In this document: positions 6,201 to 14,668 of the stretch, one piece after another
How the letters are laid out: every line of letters starts with the position of its first letter
Numbering within the stretch: the stretch's first letter is position 1
Assembly (NCBI GenBank): GCA_028279585.1
Contig: JANQNL010000021.1
Coordinates: forward strand, 1 to 38,960
Direction: 5' to 3'
DNA length: 38,960 bases
Source: Thermoplasmatota archaeon
GTDB taxonomy: Archaea > Thermoplasmatota > Penumbrarchaeia > JANQNL01
Notes under the pieces: model-generated
Database searches by the model: none
What the model saw: only the letters and a program-made list of their open reading frames with translations
Told to the model about the DNA's origin: nothing
Position numbers and translations under genes: made by a program

Positions 6201-8961
6201 GAGATCCAAGGATCGAGTTAAGGTCATCCCTTGCAGTCAGTAACTGTTCCTTCCTAGCGTTCTGTGGATCGAAGACCTTCTTGAGCCCTTGCGCAAGTCC
6301 GAGCTCCTTGCATCTTTGGAAGTGCATCGGCTCGATCTGTGCGATAGATATCTCCTGGGGGCCAAGCTCGCTAGTTGCTCCGAACGCATCTCGGATGTTG
6401 TCAACTAATAACCTCGTGAGAAGCGACCTCTGCTCCACCGTCATCAGGTCGATGTTGGTGGAGACCATCACAGAGTTGCTAAAAGGTGTTGGGGTGAGGG
6501 AGTAATCGCGAGTACGGATCTGGACCTTACCGGACTGTACCTGGTCCAGCAGTCGCTGGGCTCCTTCGACATCGAAGTCGACCTCGACCAATCTGTCCTG
6601 GGCCATGGTGATCAAACGCTTTGCAGAGCTTGCATCCGGGTCCTTCTTCCCCAGGTCGGACCGCTCAATGCTTTGTCGCATCCCTTCCAGGAGCCTTTCG
6701 CTCTTGACAAGTGGCGGAACACGGCTCACACCGCTCCTGAACCTGTTCGGGACCACCATGGACCTGACATTGAACTGCATGAGGGCCTGTTCCATCTTCT
6801 CCTCAAGCCCCACGGTCTTCCGGAAGTCTGCCCTGTCGATATCTGTTGAAAGGCCTTCCTTGATAACATCTAGCGGTACTCTGACGCCGACGTTCAGGTC
6901 GATGGAGTCGTCGGTGACGGAGAAAGGTATAGTGCGACCTGTGCGGCGTTCGATGAAAGACACCATGTGCCTTGCAATGACGCCGTTTATCATACGGCCA
7001 GCCCAGGTGTGGAGTACCACTTCTGAAAAACCTCGTGGGTCTTCTACACCCTCGACGAAGAGGATGCTCTCTGTGGGGATGTGGCCATTGGTGGCCTGTG
7101 CCCTGAGATAACCTTCGGCTACTGTTGCAATCTCTTCGGACGCTCCTTGATCATCAACCATCCATTCTCTGAACTCATCTCCAGAGGGTAGGTTCTCTGA
7201 TACATCTTGGAGGAACTTCCTGTATGTTGTGGACAGCTCTCGTGACCGTGCCATGACCTCTCCCTGCCATGAGGGGATGGTCGGTCGTTTTCCGGTCACG
7301 CGGTCCACCAAGACCTTGCGTCCCTCCACCTTGACGACCTGGTAGATGGAGCCACCTAGAACGAACACATCGTTGAGGCTTAGCCTTGAGACGAAACCGC
7401 TGCTGAGGTTTCCGACCTTCTGGTCATCATCTGTTGTCAATGCGTAGAAGTTATCCTCATCAATGATGGTCCCTGAGTTGAGGTTGAATATGACACGGGT
7501 CCCTCGCCGTGGTTTGACCGTCTGGGTCTCCTTGTCGAAGTTTACCCTTGAGTAGATCTTGAGCGCCCTCATCTGGTCGGGCATGATGGAGCCTGAAAGG
7601 ATGTCCACGATGAACTTGAGCTTCTGCCGTGACAGGTCCTTGAACGGATAGCTTCTCGTGGCTATTTCGAAGACCTCGTCCAGGGCCATGGGCTTCCATA
7701 GGCAGGTCCCGATGATGAACTGTGCCAGCACATCATGAGGCTGCATCGGAATGCGGACACGGTCTGGTTTTCCCCTGGTTATGGCCTGTGTCAGTGGGAT
7801 GGACTTGACCACTTCGTCAGGGGTCTGGGGAACGATGATCCCCTTGGTGGTCCTGTAGATGGAATGGCCAGAACGACCAAGTCTCTGAAGGGCTTTTGAG
7901 ATGGAGTTGGGCAGGCCCACGAGGCAAACCACATCGACGCTTCCGATGTCGATGCCAAGCTCCAAGGAGGTGGACGAGATGGTCGCCCGGAGCTGCCCCT
8001 TCCGAAGCATCTCTTCAACTTCCAATCGCTGCTCCCTTCCCATAGAGCCATGGTGCGCTGCGATGTCCTTTATACCTCTATCTTTGAGCTTCTGGACTAT
8101 GCGTTCGGTAGCTGCTCTTGTGTTGGTGAAGACCAGGGTGGAGTCATGCTCATCGATTATCTCGATGAGCTTATCAACGGTTCCGTCCCGTACCTCTTTG
8201 ATGCTTGCGCCGAACATGTCATCGACACAAAGGACCGTTGAGATGTCGATATCGTGGGATGGTTCTACCTCTACTATGGAGACGTCCCGCCACCCCTTCT
8301 TGGTCCTTCCACCGAGGAACTTGGCGATCTCCTTTATCGGAGATTGGGTTGCTGACAGGCCTATCCGAACCTGTTCCTTGCCACTGTGTTCCGTTAACCA
8401 CTCGAGGCTTAGAGCCAGTTGGGTCCCTCGAAGGGATGCACAGAGGTCGTGGACCTCGTCGACCACAACAAATTCCACACCCTGGAAGTTCTTCGAGAAC
8501 ACGGGTGATGCTAGGGCGAGGGCTAGGGATTCGGGAGTGGTGATGAGGATGTGCGGAGGCTTGGAGATCATCTTGTTCTTTTCGTAGGCTGAAGTATCTC
8601 CTGTCCTGACACTAACCCGTATCTTGTCCTTGTCCAATCCGCCTATCTTGGCCATCTGCTCCAGTGGCCTTGAGAGGTTCTTTTCAATGTCGTTTCCCAG
8701 GGCCTTGAGGGGGGAGACATAGACGCAGTAGATCTTCTCCTCAAGCTCTTCCGACTTTGCCTGGGTGTAGAGTCTGTCGATTATTCCTAGGAATGCTGAT
8801 AGTGTCTTCCCACTGCCGGTGGGGGAGGAGATGAGCGTGCTCTTTCCGTCCATGATGAGCGGTATCGCTCTCTCTTGTGCTTCTGTGGGTCCTTCGAACT
8901 TGGACTCGAACCATTTTCGAATGTCGGGGTGGACCTTCGATGTGAATATATTATGCTCCAG
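3292..8961 (-). CDS. lhr: Very long Lhr-family superfamily 2 helicase
   Basis: The reading frame encodes about 1889 residues. Superfamily 2 helicase motifs are complete: Walker A SPTGSGKT, motif II DEVH, motif III LSATQ and motif VI QRLGRSGHS. The Lhr-specific middle follows (GTRVIFNLNSGTII, then HTWAGRMINGVIARHM). Beyond that lie nearly 1000 residues with repeated winged-helix-like stretches, reminiscent of the C-terminal part of long bacterial Lhr. Archaeal Lhr cores are usually about 900 residues. Lhr enzymes unwind DNA and RNA:DNA hybrids in genome repair. The first ATG, at 8853, would remove the conserved Q-motif region that is encoded in frame upstream (HPDIRKWFESKFEGPTEAQE). The frame opens after TAA at 8977-8979 with no ATG, GTG or TTG before 8853. 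CTG at 8959-8961, eight bases after GGAGG, is the proposed start. Confidence 0.9.
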   Translation of the reverse strand: MEHNIFTSKVHPDIRKWFESKFEGPTEAQERAIPLIMDGKSTLISSPTGSGKTLSAFLGIIDRLYTQAKSEELEEKIYCVYVSPLKALGNDIEKNLSRPLEQMAKIGGLDKDKIRVSVRTGDTSAYEKNKMISKPPHILITTPESLALALASPVFSKNFQGVEFVVVDEVHDLCASLRGTQLALSLEWLTEHSGKEQVRIGLSATQSPIKEIAKFLGGRTKKGWRDVSIVEVEPSHDIDISTVLCVDDMFGASIKEVRDGTVDKLIEIIDEHDSTLVFTNTRAATERIVQKLKDRGIKDIAAHHGSMGREQRLEVEEMLRKGQLRATISSTSLELGIDIGSVDVVCLVGLPNSISKALQRLGRSGHSIYRTTKGIIVPQTPDEVVKSIPLTQAITRGKPDRVRIPMQPHDVLAQFIIGTCLWKPMALDEVFEIATRSYPFKDLSRQKLKFIVDILSGSIMPDQMRALKIYSRVNFDKETQTVKPRRGTRVIFNLNSGTIIDEDNFYALTTDDDQKVGNLSSGFVSRLSLNDVFVLGGSIYQVVKVEGRKVLVDRVTGKRPTIPSWQGEVMARSRELSTTYRKFLQDVSENLPSGDEFREWMVDDQGASEEIATVAEGYLRAQATNGHIPTESILFVEGVEDPRGFSEVVLHTWAGRMINGVIARHMVSFIERRTGRTIPFSVTDDSIDLNVGVRVPLDVIKEGLSTDIDRADFRKTVGLEEKMEQALMQFNVRSMVVPNRFRSGVSRVPPLVKSERLLEGMRQSIERSDLGKKDPDASSAKRLITMAQDRLVEVDFDVEGAQRLLDQVQSGKVQIRTRDYSLTPTPFSNSVMVSTNIDLMTVEQRSLLTRLLVDNIRDAFGATSELGPQEISIAQIEPMHFQRCKELGLAQGLKKVFDPQNARKEQLLTARDDLNSILGSLVEGKPLISNCTGHFIGELIGSKDQGTTELADLHKGTQNAAVLFLLRTYGPMELAEIEQVMDGTLSTTQVQSILLQLVEHDVLDRISIEGVEARKYYVLADDLLTLRKEGNVCFDRYFMKAFCSLSRYGVQQEEDLFKRYLFLRDTYSLLLHNIPLEESWLFQDEAGYAKVDIDGPAIVRKDAFGEHISDTFFLRPDNITKASLETANQFRSRHSFRLNDLIEDEKMTKQLASVAIKEGLATGILGIYPQTMTRTGLQQMEILSSSPSKNVPDLSLFVSTKAVNLDDKGLGIGDLARSFEVKKEVTGLRIPGSGTFIKFSQMSEGGSVPQTIWDILLDWGPVNVNHVSTHLSLAPDIVSSVVKGTSPPSDSLEVVHSPSLQADVEYTVPKGSMDQLQGLSHLTRGYGPHGETIDPGLLMKEPFQIVPWGDPFSGKVKPKDMRSDHAVIMLMGNSIGHISLLKDHDRIELVEVMVDLHRMDTVMGSLGTFLTEPFEEVERKMGAALGRGLISYIDHLLHDHRFSMVNISNVIIVPDRQWFHQGLTDIMDSKYSTFSGSQTIGHPMDVERLPITEEQILAQMFSTQGLFSDNAMDGPLDVVEKLLWINSEKEVRSRTTKGGFDLGSSRTRYTGMDQLENTGLVVRGASPRSTRSYQTLENIGLFQQALDAKIDRTMRDVLGLVGSGPVSLKRLHATSNMKESRLEKALKRLMDSGRVYLDPNGHYRPVYPYDGTPMDAFLELVWRTLRSFGVLDIINLSRYTGEYFSFYELRWALGVLMGDRRIRSFITMDSSRPFYCTQDSYDALIMSWSSDRQVLGSDQEKDLDVRHLLVIGPDDIIYEVLRPMVKRVFGTGRFHLIFNGPELIGGFRARVVKGALIVRSLIGKWPELIKGTVSQYCSVNDLRLFWSEQLYKDFKKEVKARKYTTPEGFSPDIILSEDDIYHMDFDHFVDEDIEQEEFDVSLYDLSYFS

Positions 8962-9000
8962 GACAGGTTCCTCCAGTTAGAACCTGTCTCTTACGCCTTA

Positions 9001-9013
9001 CTGATATTAAAAG
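9001..9013 (-). promoter_or_regulatory. TATA box for the Lhr helicase gene
   Basis: On the minus strand CTTTTAATATCAG lies about 40-50 bases before the proposed helicase start. A transcript beginning 25 bases downstream (near 8980) would start just before the GGAGG ribosome site. This supports a start codon near 8959-8976 rather than at the ATG at 8853. Confidence 0.5.
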
Positions 9014-9023
9014 TATTCTGGGT

Positions 9024-9467
9024 TCACAACGCCCTATCCACGATCTCCATCAACCTGACCTCATAGGTGAGCGTCTTGTCCGCAAGCGGATGATTGAAGT
9101 CGAGCCATACAACATTGCCCTCCTTCTTCGTGACGAGGGCAGGAACCTGCATGCCCTCTGCAGCATTGACCATCGTCAGCTTCCCAGGCTCAACCTTCGC
9201 AAGGTCCTCGGCTGGGAGTTCCACCTCCTTGACCAGGTTCTCCTTCCAATGTCCATGTCCCTTCTCAGGTGGAACGTCCACCTTCTTGGTCTCACCGACC
9301 GCCATCCCTTCCACAGCCTCCTCAAGACCTATTGGGAACCTGTTCTGGCCGATGATGAACTCGATGGGGTCCTTGCCGATGGTGCTCTCGACAATGAAGC
9401 CATCTGGTAGCATCGCTTTGAAGTGTATCAGGACCTTGTCCCCGAACTTGGCTGGTTCTTCTGACAT
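9024..9467 (-). CDS. FKBP-type peptidyl-prolyl cis-trans isomerase (SlyD-like)
   Basis: A protein of 147 residues. It shows the FKBP opening GDKVLIHFKAMLPDG, then IGQNRFPIGLEEAVEGMAVG and KKVDVPPEKG. Between about residues 68 and 125 there is an insert-in-flap-like segment, as in SlyD and short archaeal FKBPs. These enzymes speed proline isomerisation and act as cytoplasmic folding helpers. No signal peptide or membrane segment is present. The ATG at 9467 is chosen over the in-frame TTG at 9497: family members begin close to this methionine, and a GGGAT element precedes it. The histidine-rich metal-binding tail of some SlyD proteins is absent. It stands alone between the divergent LeuRS gene and the Lhr promoter. 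Confidence 0.88.
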   Translation of the reverse strand: MSEEPAKFGDKVLIHFKAMLPDGFIVESTIGKDPIEFIIGQNRFPIGLEEAVEGMAVGETKKVDVPPEKGHGHWKENLVKEVELPAEDLAKVEPGKLTMVNAAEGMQVPALVTKKEGNVVWLDFNHPLADKTLTYEVRLMEIVDRAL

Positions 9468-9556
9468 GTCTAATCCCGTTCCAATGAGGGTGCCCAACTA
9501 TTTCAATCTTGCCAGTTGTAGTACTGATAGTAACGGCTTATGTACCTCTAGTTTCT

Positions 9557-9570
9557 AAAAAGATATTTTA
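9557..9570 (+). promoter_or_regulatory. TATA-like element for leuS
   Basis: AAAAGATATTTTA is the only AT-rich block in the leader of leuS. It lies about 50 bases before the GTG start, which leaves a short leader holding the GGAGG ribosome site at 9607-9611. Confidence 0.45.
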
Positions 9571-9618
9571 GGGTGAAGCCCATCGGGACGACTACCTGGC
9601 CTACGTGGAGGAAAGGAC

Positions 9619-12525
9619 GTGACAGAGTTCAATCCCATAGAGTTCGAATCGAAATGGCAAGCAAAGTGGAGCGATGCCAACGCATTCCATAGCGACTACG
9701 CTCCTGGTCAGGAGAAGTTCTTCATAATCTTTGCATACCCCGGGATCTCAGGCTATCTCCACGTTGGGCATATGCGGGGATTCACCTACGCAGACGTCCT
9801 GGCCAGATACCACAGGATGCAGGGCAGGAGCGTCCTGTTCCCCGCAGGTTTCCACGCATCCGGCCTTCCTGCAACAAGCCTTGCAAAGAGGGTCGCCAGG
9901 CAGGACGAGAAGACCATGACCTACCTACGCAAGAACGGATGTCCAGAGGACGTCCTCGCAAAGCTTGGTGACACGGACCAGGTCATCAAGTACTTCTCCG
10001 GTGTATATGTCGAGGACTACTGGAAGAAGTTCGGGTTCACTATCGATTACCAGAGGGCGATGACGACCATCTCCCCTGGTTATCAGAAGTTCATCCAGTG
10101 GCAGTTCCACAAGCTCGAGGAGCGGAACCTGCTTGTTCACAAACCGCACGTTGCACCGTTCTGTCCGAACTGCGGTCCAATAGCTGTGGACGCTTCGATG
10201 ACCGATGTTTCCAAGGGCGGCAACGCACAGATCCTCGAGTTCACCGCTTTGAAGTTCAAAGATGACGAAGGTAACATATGGCCTGCAGCCACACTTCGTC
10301 CGGAGACGGTGTTCGGTGTAACGAACATGTGGCTCAATCCTAACGTCAAGTACCAGAAGATCAAGATAGGTGATGAGACCTGGATAGTCTCCCCTGAGGC
10401 TGCCCAGAAGCTTTCGTTCCAGAGGGACAATGTCGAGATGCTTGAGCAGATCCAGGGCACTGATCTTATCGGTGGAGAGCTCACCGTACCTGTGACCGAG
10501 AAGAAGGTGCTCATCCTTCCGGGTGACTTCGTTGACCCAGCTGTTGCGACCGGGGTGGTCATGTCGGTTCCGACGCACGCTCCATTCGATTGGGCTGCGT
10601 TGCTTGATGCACAGAAGGTCGCAGAGGACCTGCAGTCGCAGTATGGGATCGACCCGGAAGCTGTCCGAAGCATCGAGGTCATCACGCTCATTCATACCTC
10701 CAAATCCAAGTCCGACAATCCTGCGAGGGACATTTGTGACAGGCTCGGTGTTAAGAGCCAGACCGATCATGACCTTCTGGAGCAGGCCACCCAGGAGATC
10801 TACAAGGACGAGTTCCACTCCGGTGTCCTGAACGATGCTTGCGGCGAGTATGCAGGCACCCGTGTCTCCCAGGTCAAGGATACACTTCGTGAGGACTTCA
10901 TCTACAAGGGTGTCGCCACTCCGTTCCACGAGTTCTCCGAGCAAGTTGTCTGCAGGTGTGACACTCCTGTTGTCATCAAGAAGGTCCCGAAGCAGTGGTT
11001 CATCAAGTACAGCGATGAGGACCTGACGTGGAAGACCAAGGACCATGCCGAGATGATGAATATTGTACCTAAGGAGTACTATAATGAGATGCCCAACGTC
11101 CTCGATTGGTTCTCGGACAGGGCATGCATCAGGCAGGGCTCATGGCTGGGAACCGAGTTCCCGTTCGAGGAGAACTGGATAATCGAGCCGATCTCCGATT
11201 CCACACTTTATCCGACCTACTACATCCCATCCAAGTATGTCAATAAGGGAAAGCTTGACCCATCCGAGATGGACAATCGCTTCTTCGACTACATCTTCCT
11301 CGGTATGGGTAATCCAACCGAGTGGGGTGTCGGTGACGATAAGGTGGAATTGTATAATCAGATCAAGGCAGACTTTGACTACTGGTATCCACTGGACATT
11401 AACCTTGGTGGCAAGGAGCACAAGACCGTTCACTTCCCAGTGTTCCTGATGAACCATTGTGCCATCCTGCCGGGGAACAAGTGGCCCAGAGGCATCTTCG
11501 TCAACTGGTGGGTCACCATGACCGGCGGAGAGAAGATCGCCAAGTCCAAGGGTGGAGCAGAACCCATCCCAGAGGCTATCGAGAAGTACGGTGTGGATGC
11601 CATGAGGCTCTATTACTGCCATGTTGGCTCTGCGCACCTGGACATTGAGTGGGAGCAGAAGATCGTTCTACATTATAGGTCCAGGCTCAGAAAGATCTGG
11701 GACATGGTCCACGATGCGCTTGAGAATGAGGCTGATGTCGAGAACGAGATTGACCAGTGGCTTATTTCAAAGTTCAATGAGCACAGGACCAAGGTCCTGA
11801 AGTTCCTTTCAGAGATGGACATTCGAAACGCTGCGAACGAGGTCTACTTCAATATCTACCACACCTTCTCGTGGTACAACAAGCGTGGTGGACAGAACAC
11901 CAAGATCCTCAAAAAGATGTATGCCGAGTGGATCAAGACCATGGCACCCATCACCCCCCACGTTGCTGAAGAGTTGTGGGAGAGGATCGGTGGAGAGGGA
12001 CTGGTAAGTACAACAGAGATCCCAGCCGCAGGAGAGGTGGACAAGAAGGTCCTGGTCCAGGAAGGCTACGTTGTGGACCTGCTCGATGACATCAGGAACA
12101 TCATGGGACTTCTCAAGGATAAACCGTCCAAGGCTATTCTTTACACCACACCACAGTGGAAGGTCGATGTGCTCAACGAGGTCCTTTCCATCAAGCGAGA
12201 CGACCCCGAGGCAAAGAAGTTCGACATGGGAGCGGTTATCAAGAAGTTCATGGGCACACCTGGGATGGAACCATACAGAGAGGACATACCGAAGTTCGTG
12301 GGAACCCTTACCAAGATGTTCGCATCCATCACACCAGTTGAGCTTGAGCAGAAGAGCATCCAGTTCGACGAGTTCGATTATATCGCTTCTGCAAAGGAGT
12401 TCCTGGAGAAAGAGCTGGAGTGTCCGGTAGAGGTCTATCGCGCAGATGGTGAGGACATCCCGGACCCACAGGGAAAGAGCAAGCAGGCACAGCCTCTGCG
12501 CCCGGCTATTCTTGTTCAGACTTGA
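9619..12525 (+). CDS. leuS: Leucyl-tRNA synthetase, archaeal type
   Basis: A 968-residue class I aminoacyl-tRNA synthetase that charges tRNA-Leu in the cytoplasm; the length is normal for archaeal LeuRS. The HIGH motif is HVGH at residues 48-51 (YLHVGHMRG). The KMSKS loop reads KIAKS at 639-643, followed by KGG. An editing (CP1) domain occupies about residues 200-420, and the C-terminal part has the alpha-helical anticodon-binding region (HYRSRLRKIWDMVHDAL). The start is GTG with GGAGG seven bases ahead; no better ATG is near. The last 20 bases overlap the convergent rqcH gene. The KMSKS variant (methionine to isoleucine, first serine to alanine) is unusual but keeps the second lysine. Confidence 0.96.
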   Translation: MTEFNPIEFESKWQAKWSDANAFHSDYAPGQEKFFIIFAYPGISGYLHVGHMRGFTYADVLARYHRMQGRSVLFPAGFHASGLPATSLAKRVARQDEKTMTYLRKNGCPEDVLAKLGDTDQVIKYFSGVYVEDYWKKFGFTIDYQRAMTTISPGYQKFIQWQFHKLEERNLLVHKPHVAPFCPNCGPIAVDASMTDVSKGGNAQILEFTALKFKDDEGNIWPAATLRPETVFGVTNMWLNPNVKYQKIKIGDETWIVSPEAAQKLSFQRDNVEMLEQIQGTDLIGGELTVPVTEKKVLILPGDFVDPAVATGVVMSVPTHAPFDWAALLDAQKVAEDLQSQYGIDPEAVRSIEVITLIHTSKSKSDNPARDICDRLGVKSQTDHDLLEQATQEIYKDEFHSGVLNDACGEYAGTRVSQVKDTLREDFIYKGVATPFHEFSEQVVCRCDTPVVIKKVPKQWFIKYSDEDLTWKTKDHAEMMNIVPKEYYNEMPNVLDWFSDRACIRQGSWLGTEFPFEENWIIEPISDSTLYPTYYIPSKYVNKGKLDPSEMDNRFFDYIFLGMGNPTEWGVGDDKVELYNQIKADFDYWYPLDINLGGKEHKTVHFPVFLMNHCAILPGNKWPRGIFVNWWVTMTGGEKIAKSKGGAEPIPEAIEKYGVDAMRLYYCHVGSAHLDIEWEQKIVLHYRSRLRKIWDMVHDALENEADVENEIDQWLISKFNEHRTKVLKFLSEMDIRNAANEVYFNIYHTFSWYNKRGGQNTKILKKMYAEWIKTMAPITPHVAEELWERIGGEGLVSTTEIPAAGEVDKKVLVQEGYVVDLLDDIRNIMGLLKDKPSKAILYTTPQWKVDVLNEVLSIKRDDPEAKKFDMGAVIKKFMGTPGMEPYREDIPKFVGTLTKMFASITPVELEQKSIQFDEFDYIASAKEFLEKELECPVEVYRADGEDIPDPQGKSKQAQPLRPAILVQT

Positions 12526-14629
12526 ACTCCCACTCGATGCCTTCAGCTCTGATGACCGTAACATCACCCGGAGGTAGGACAGACAAAACCTCTTCCTGTG
12601 GGACGTTCAGGTACTTCGCGACCATATTGGCGAACTTGGTCTTCTGGAACTGACCAGGAACGATGACCACATACTTGCTCGAGCGAGAGCTGACAGTGGA
12701 TAGTGGTCCGAACATGACCTTCCTGTTCCCGTCTATCATGACCTCGCCTATCGCACCCTCGATGGGGATGTGGTCGATGAGGTTCCTTTTACCGCGGATG
12801 ATGAATGCTCCCTTTGGAACGAACTCTCCAGCCTGGGCGGTCTTGGAGACCTGGGATGGAAGGACCCAGTAGGCAGAAGCTGAACCGATCTTTGCGTGCC
12901 ATGCTCTGGACATGATCGCTGCGAAGTGACAGGCCTCGGATAGGGTGGACTCGGGTATCTCGACCCTGTTGCTTCCGTCCAATGAGAGTGAAGATTTGAC
13001 CACGCAGGATGGAGCGCCGTGATAGTCTGCGTGTGCGTAACGGTCCCCTTCCTTGAGATGCTTCTTGACTAACTTCTCGTTGGATATGGCATCCTTGCCT
13101 CCCATGATGAGATGACCATCGGAGGAGATGCACCACTTGTAGCTTTCGAACCAGAAGTGTTTGGTTGGAGCGACCGACTGCGATTTCTGTCGCTTGAGTC
13201 CTTCTTTCTTTAATCGCTCTATCTCCTTCTCTGTCTGCTCCAGAGCTGTCCTTGCTCCTGCAGACTTCTCCATCATGGTCTTGGCCTTTTCGTAATATGT
13301 GGAGGCGTTACCGTTGACATCCTTTTTGATGTTGATGTCCAACTTGTGATCCTTACCATCCTCGTCTGTGATCTCGATGGTGATGAGAGAGTCGGGAACG
13401 TTGATGTCCTTGATGGCTGGAATGTTCTTTGCCTGCTCGATGACCTCGTCCCATCCCATGGACTCCTTGGTCCTGAAGATGGTATCGATGAGAGTGTCCA
13501 GCTTCTGATAGTTGGCGTAGATGAGCTCGCCAAGTTCCCTGACCTTCTGCGCCTCTTCTTCCTTCTTCTTGACCGTATCCTTCTGCATTTGGTACCTTCT
13601 TTCTAGACGCTTGAGCTCGTTCTCGAGCGGGTCGTCCGAGACCTCCTCCTCCTTTCCCTCCAGGCTGAAGAACCGGTCCATGGCCTCAAGGTAAGAGGGG
13701 GCTTCGAACACGGGGATGTTCTTGTAGTTGACAGCTGTGACCTCGTCGAGGGTCTCGTCCTCGAGTGCTTCATCGAGGTCTTTGTGTGATGGGGAGTCGG
13801 TGTAGACCATTCCCTTGTGGTTGGTCACTGCTTGGATGACTATCTCCTTGGATAAGGTAAACAGCAGAGTGATGTCCTCGGGGGAGAGGTCTGCGGTGTT
13901 CGAACCCTTCTCGATATCTGCTCGCTTGCAGACCTCTTCAGCTGCTCGACCTGGAATGTTGACCGTTGATACTAACGTCCGGACGAGGTCCTTGTCGCTT
14001 GCTATGAGATCAGTTGTGAACTGTTCGAGCTCGAGCTTTCTGGGATCGTTCCTAGAAGGGGGAAAGACGAATGGTTCCTTCGCCTTGATCTCCCTGGCCT
14101 TCCAGTGCTGGGTGAACAGTGGGTGGACGATGATGCCGTCCTTGACAAGGACCATGTTCCCATCCCTAAACAGCTCTGCGACAATGGAATAATCACCTTC
14201 CTTGGTGGAGAGCTCGAAGATCACCACACGGTCCATCCCATGCTGCTGGATATCATTGAGGCGTGACTTGCGAAGGTATTTCCGCAGGAACATGACGAAG
14301 GCCGATGGTTGGTCGGGAACCTTCCATGGCTTACGAAGTGTAAGTGCCTTGCCGAGATGGATGGTGATGTCGAGCTTCACATACTTGCCCTGACCTTGCT
14401 GGAATGAGATGTCTTCCTCTTTCTGCTCGGTCTCCTCCTTCTTCTCAATGACGTATCCAAAGAGTTCAGGTTCTGCTGACAGTTCCTCTCGAAGGACATT
14501 GACCCGGATGGAGAATATCTCTGGCGTGGGCTGATAGATGTTGTCCACATAGGCACCTTTCAGTGCCTGGAGGTGATGTATCGTTGTGGCAAGGTCTATG
14601 CCTGAGATGCGCTGGTCCGGGCGGGCCAT
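12506..14629 (-). CDS. rqcH: Rqc2/RqcH/NEMF homologue, ribosome-associated quality control factor
   Basis: The 707-residue product has the NFACT family order. An N-terminal NFACT-N domain starts SGIDLATTIHHLQALKGAYV. A long charged coiled coil lies around residues 325-480 (QMQKDTVKKKEEEAQKVREL). The NFACT-R domain covers about 490-600 (HFWFESYKWCISSDGHLIMG, GDRYAHADYHGAPSCVVKSS). A C-terminal segment ends in LSVLPPGDVTVIRAEG. The family binds peptidyl-tRNA-blocked large ribosomal subunits and can recruit tRNA to extend stalled chains. A TATA box sits 22 bases before the ATG and no Shine-Dalgarno is visible, so the mRNA is probably leaderless. The gene overlaps leuS by 20 bases tail to tail. 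Confidence 0.93.
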   Translation of the reverse strand: MARPDQRISGIDLATTIHHLQALKGAYVDNIYQPTPEIFSIRVNVLREELSAEPELFGYVIEKKEETEQKEEDISFQQGQGKYVKLDITIHLGKALTLRKPWKVPDQPSAFVMFLRKYLRKSRLNDIQQHGMDRVVIFELSTKEGDYSIVAELFRDGNMVLVKDGIIVHPLFTQHWKAREIKAKEPFVFPPSRNDPRKLELEQFTTDLIASDKDLVRTLVSTVNIPGRAAEEVCKRADIEKGSNTADLSPEDITLLFTLSKEIVIQAVTNHKGMVYTDSPSHKDLDEALEDETLDEVTAVNYKNIPVFEAPSYLEAMDRFFSLEGKEEEVSDDPLENELKRLERRYQMQKDTVKKKEEEAQKVRELGELIYANYQKLDTLIDTIFRTKESMGWDEVIEQAKNIPAIKDINVPDSLITIEITDEDGKDHKLDINIKKDVNGNASTYYEKAKTMMEKSAGARTALEQTEKEIERLKKEGLKRQKSQSVAPTKHFWFESYKWCISSDGHLIMGGKDAISNEKLVKKHLKEGDRYAHADYHGAPSCVVKSSLSLDGSNRVEIPESTLSEACHFAAIMSRAWHAKIGSASAYWVLPSQVSKTAQAGEFVPKGAFIIRGKRNLIDHIPIEGAIGEVMIDGNRKVMFGPLSTVSSRSSKYVVIVPGQFQKTKFANMVAKYLNVPQEEVLSVLPPGDVTVIRAEGIEWEFKSEQE

Positions 14630-14650
14630 GGGTCAGGAATAGGGCTGTGG

Positions 14651-14657
14651 TTTAAAA
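14651..14657 (-). promoter_or_regulatory. TATA box for rqcH
   Basis: The minus-strand sequence TTTTAAA lies 22 bases before the rqcH ATG, the position expected for a leaderless archaeal transcript. Confidence 0.5.
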
Positions 14658-14668
14658 GAAATTGGGTC

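Noticed and set aside
9925..11046. 373-residue open frame opposite leuS
   Set aside because: Antisense shadow of a highly conserved synthetase; leucine/aspartate-rich translation typical of the complement of a real gene.
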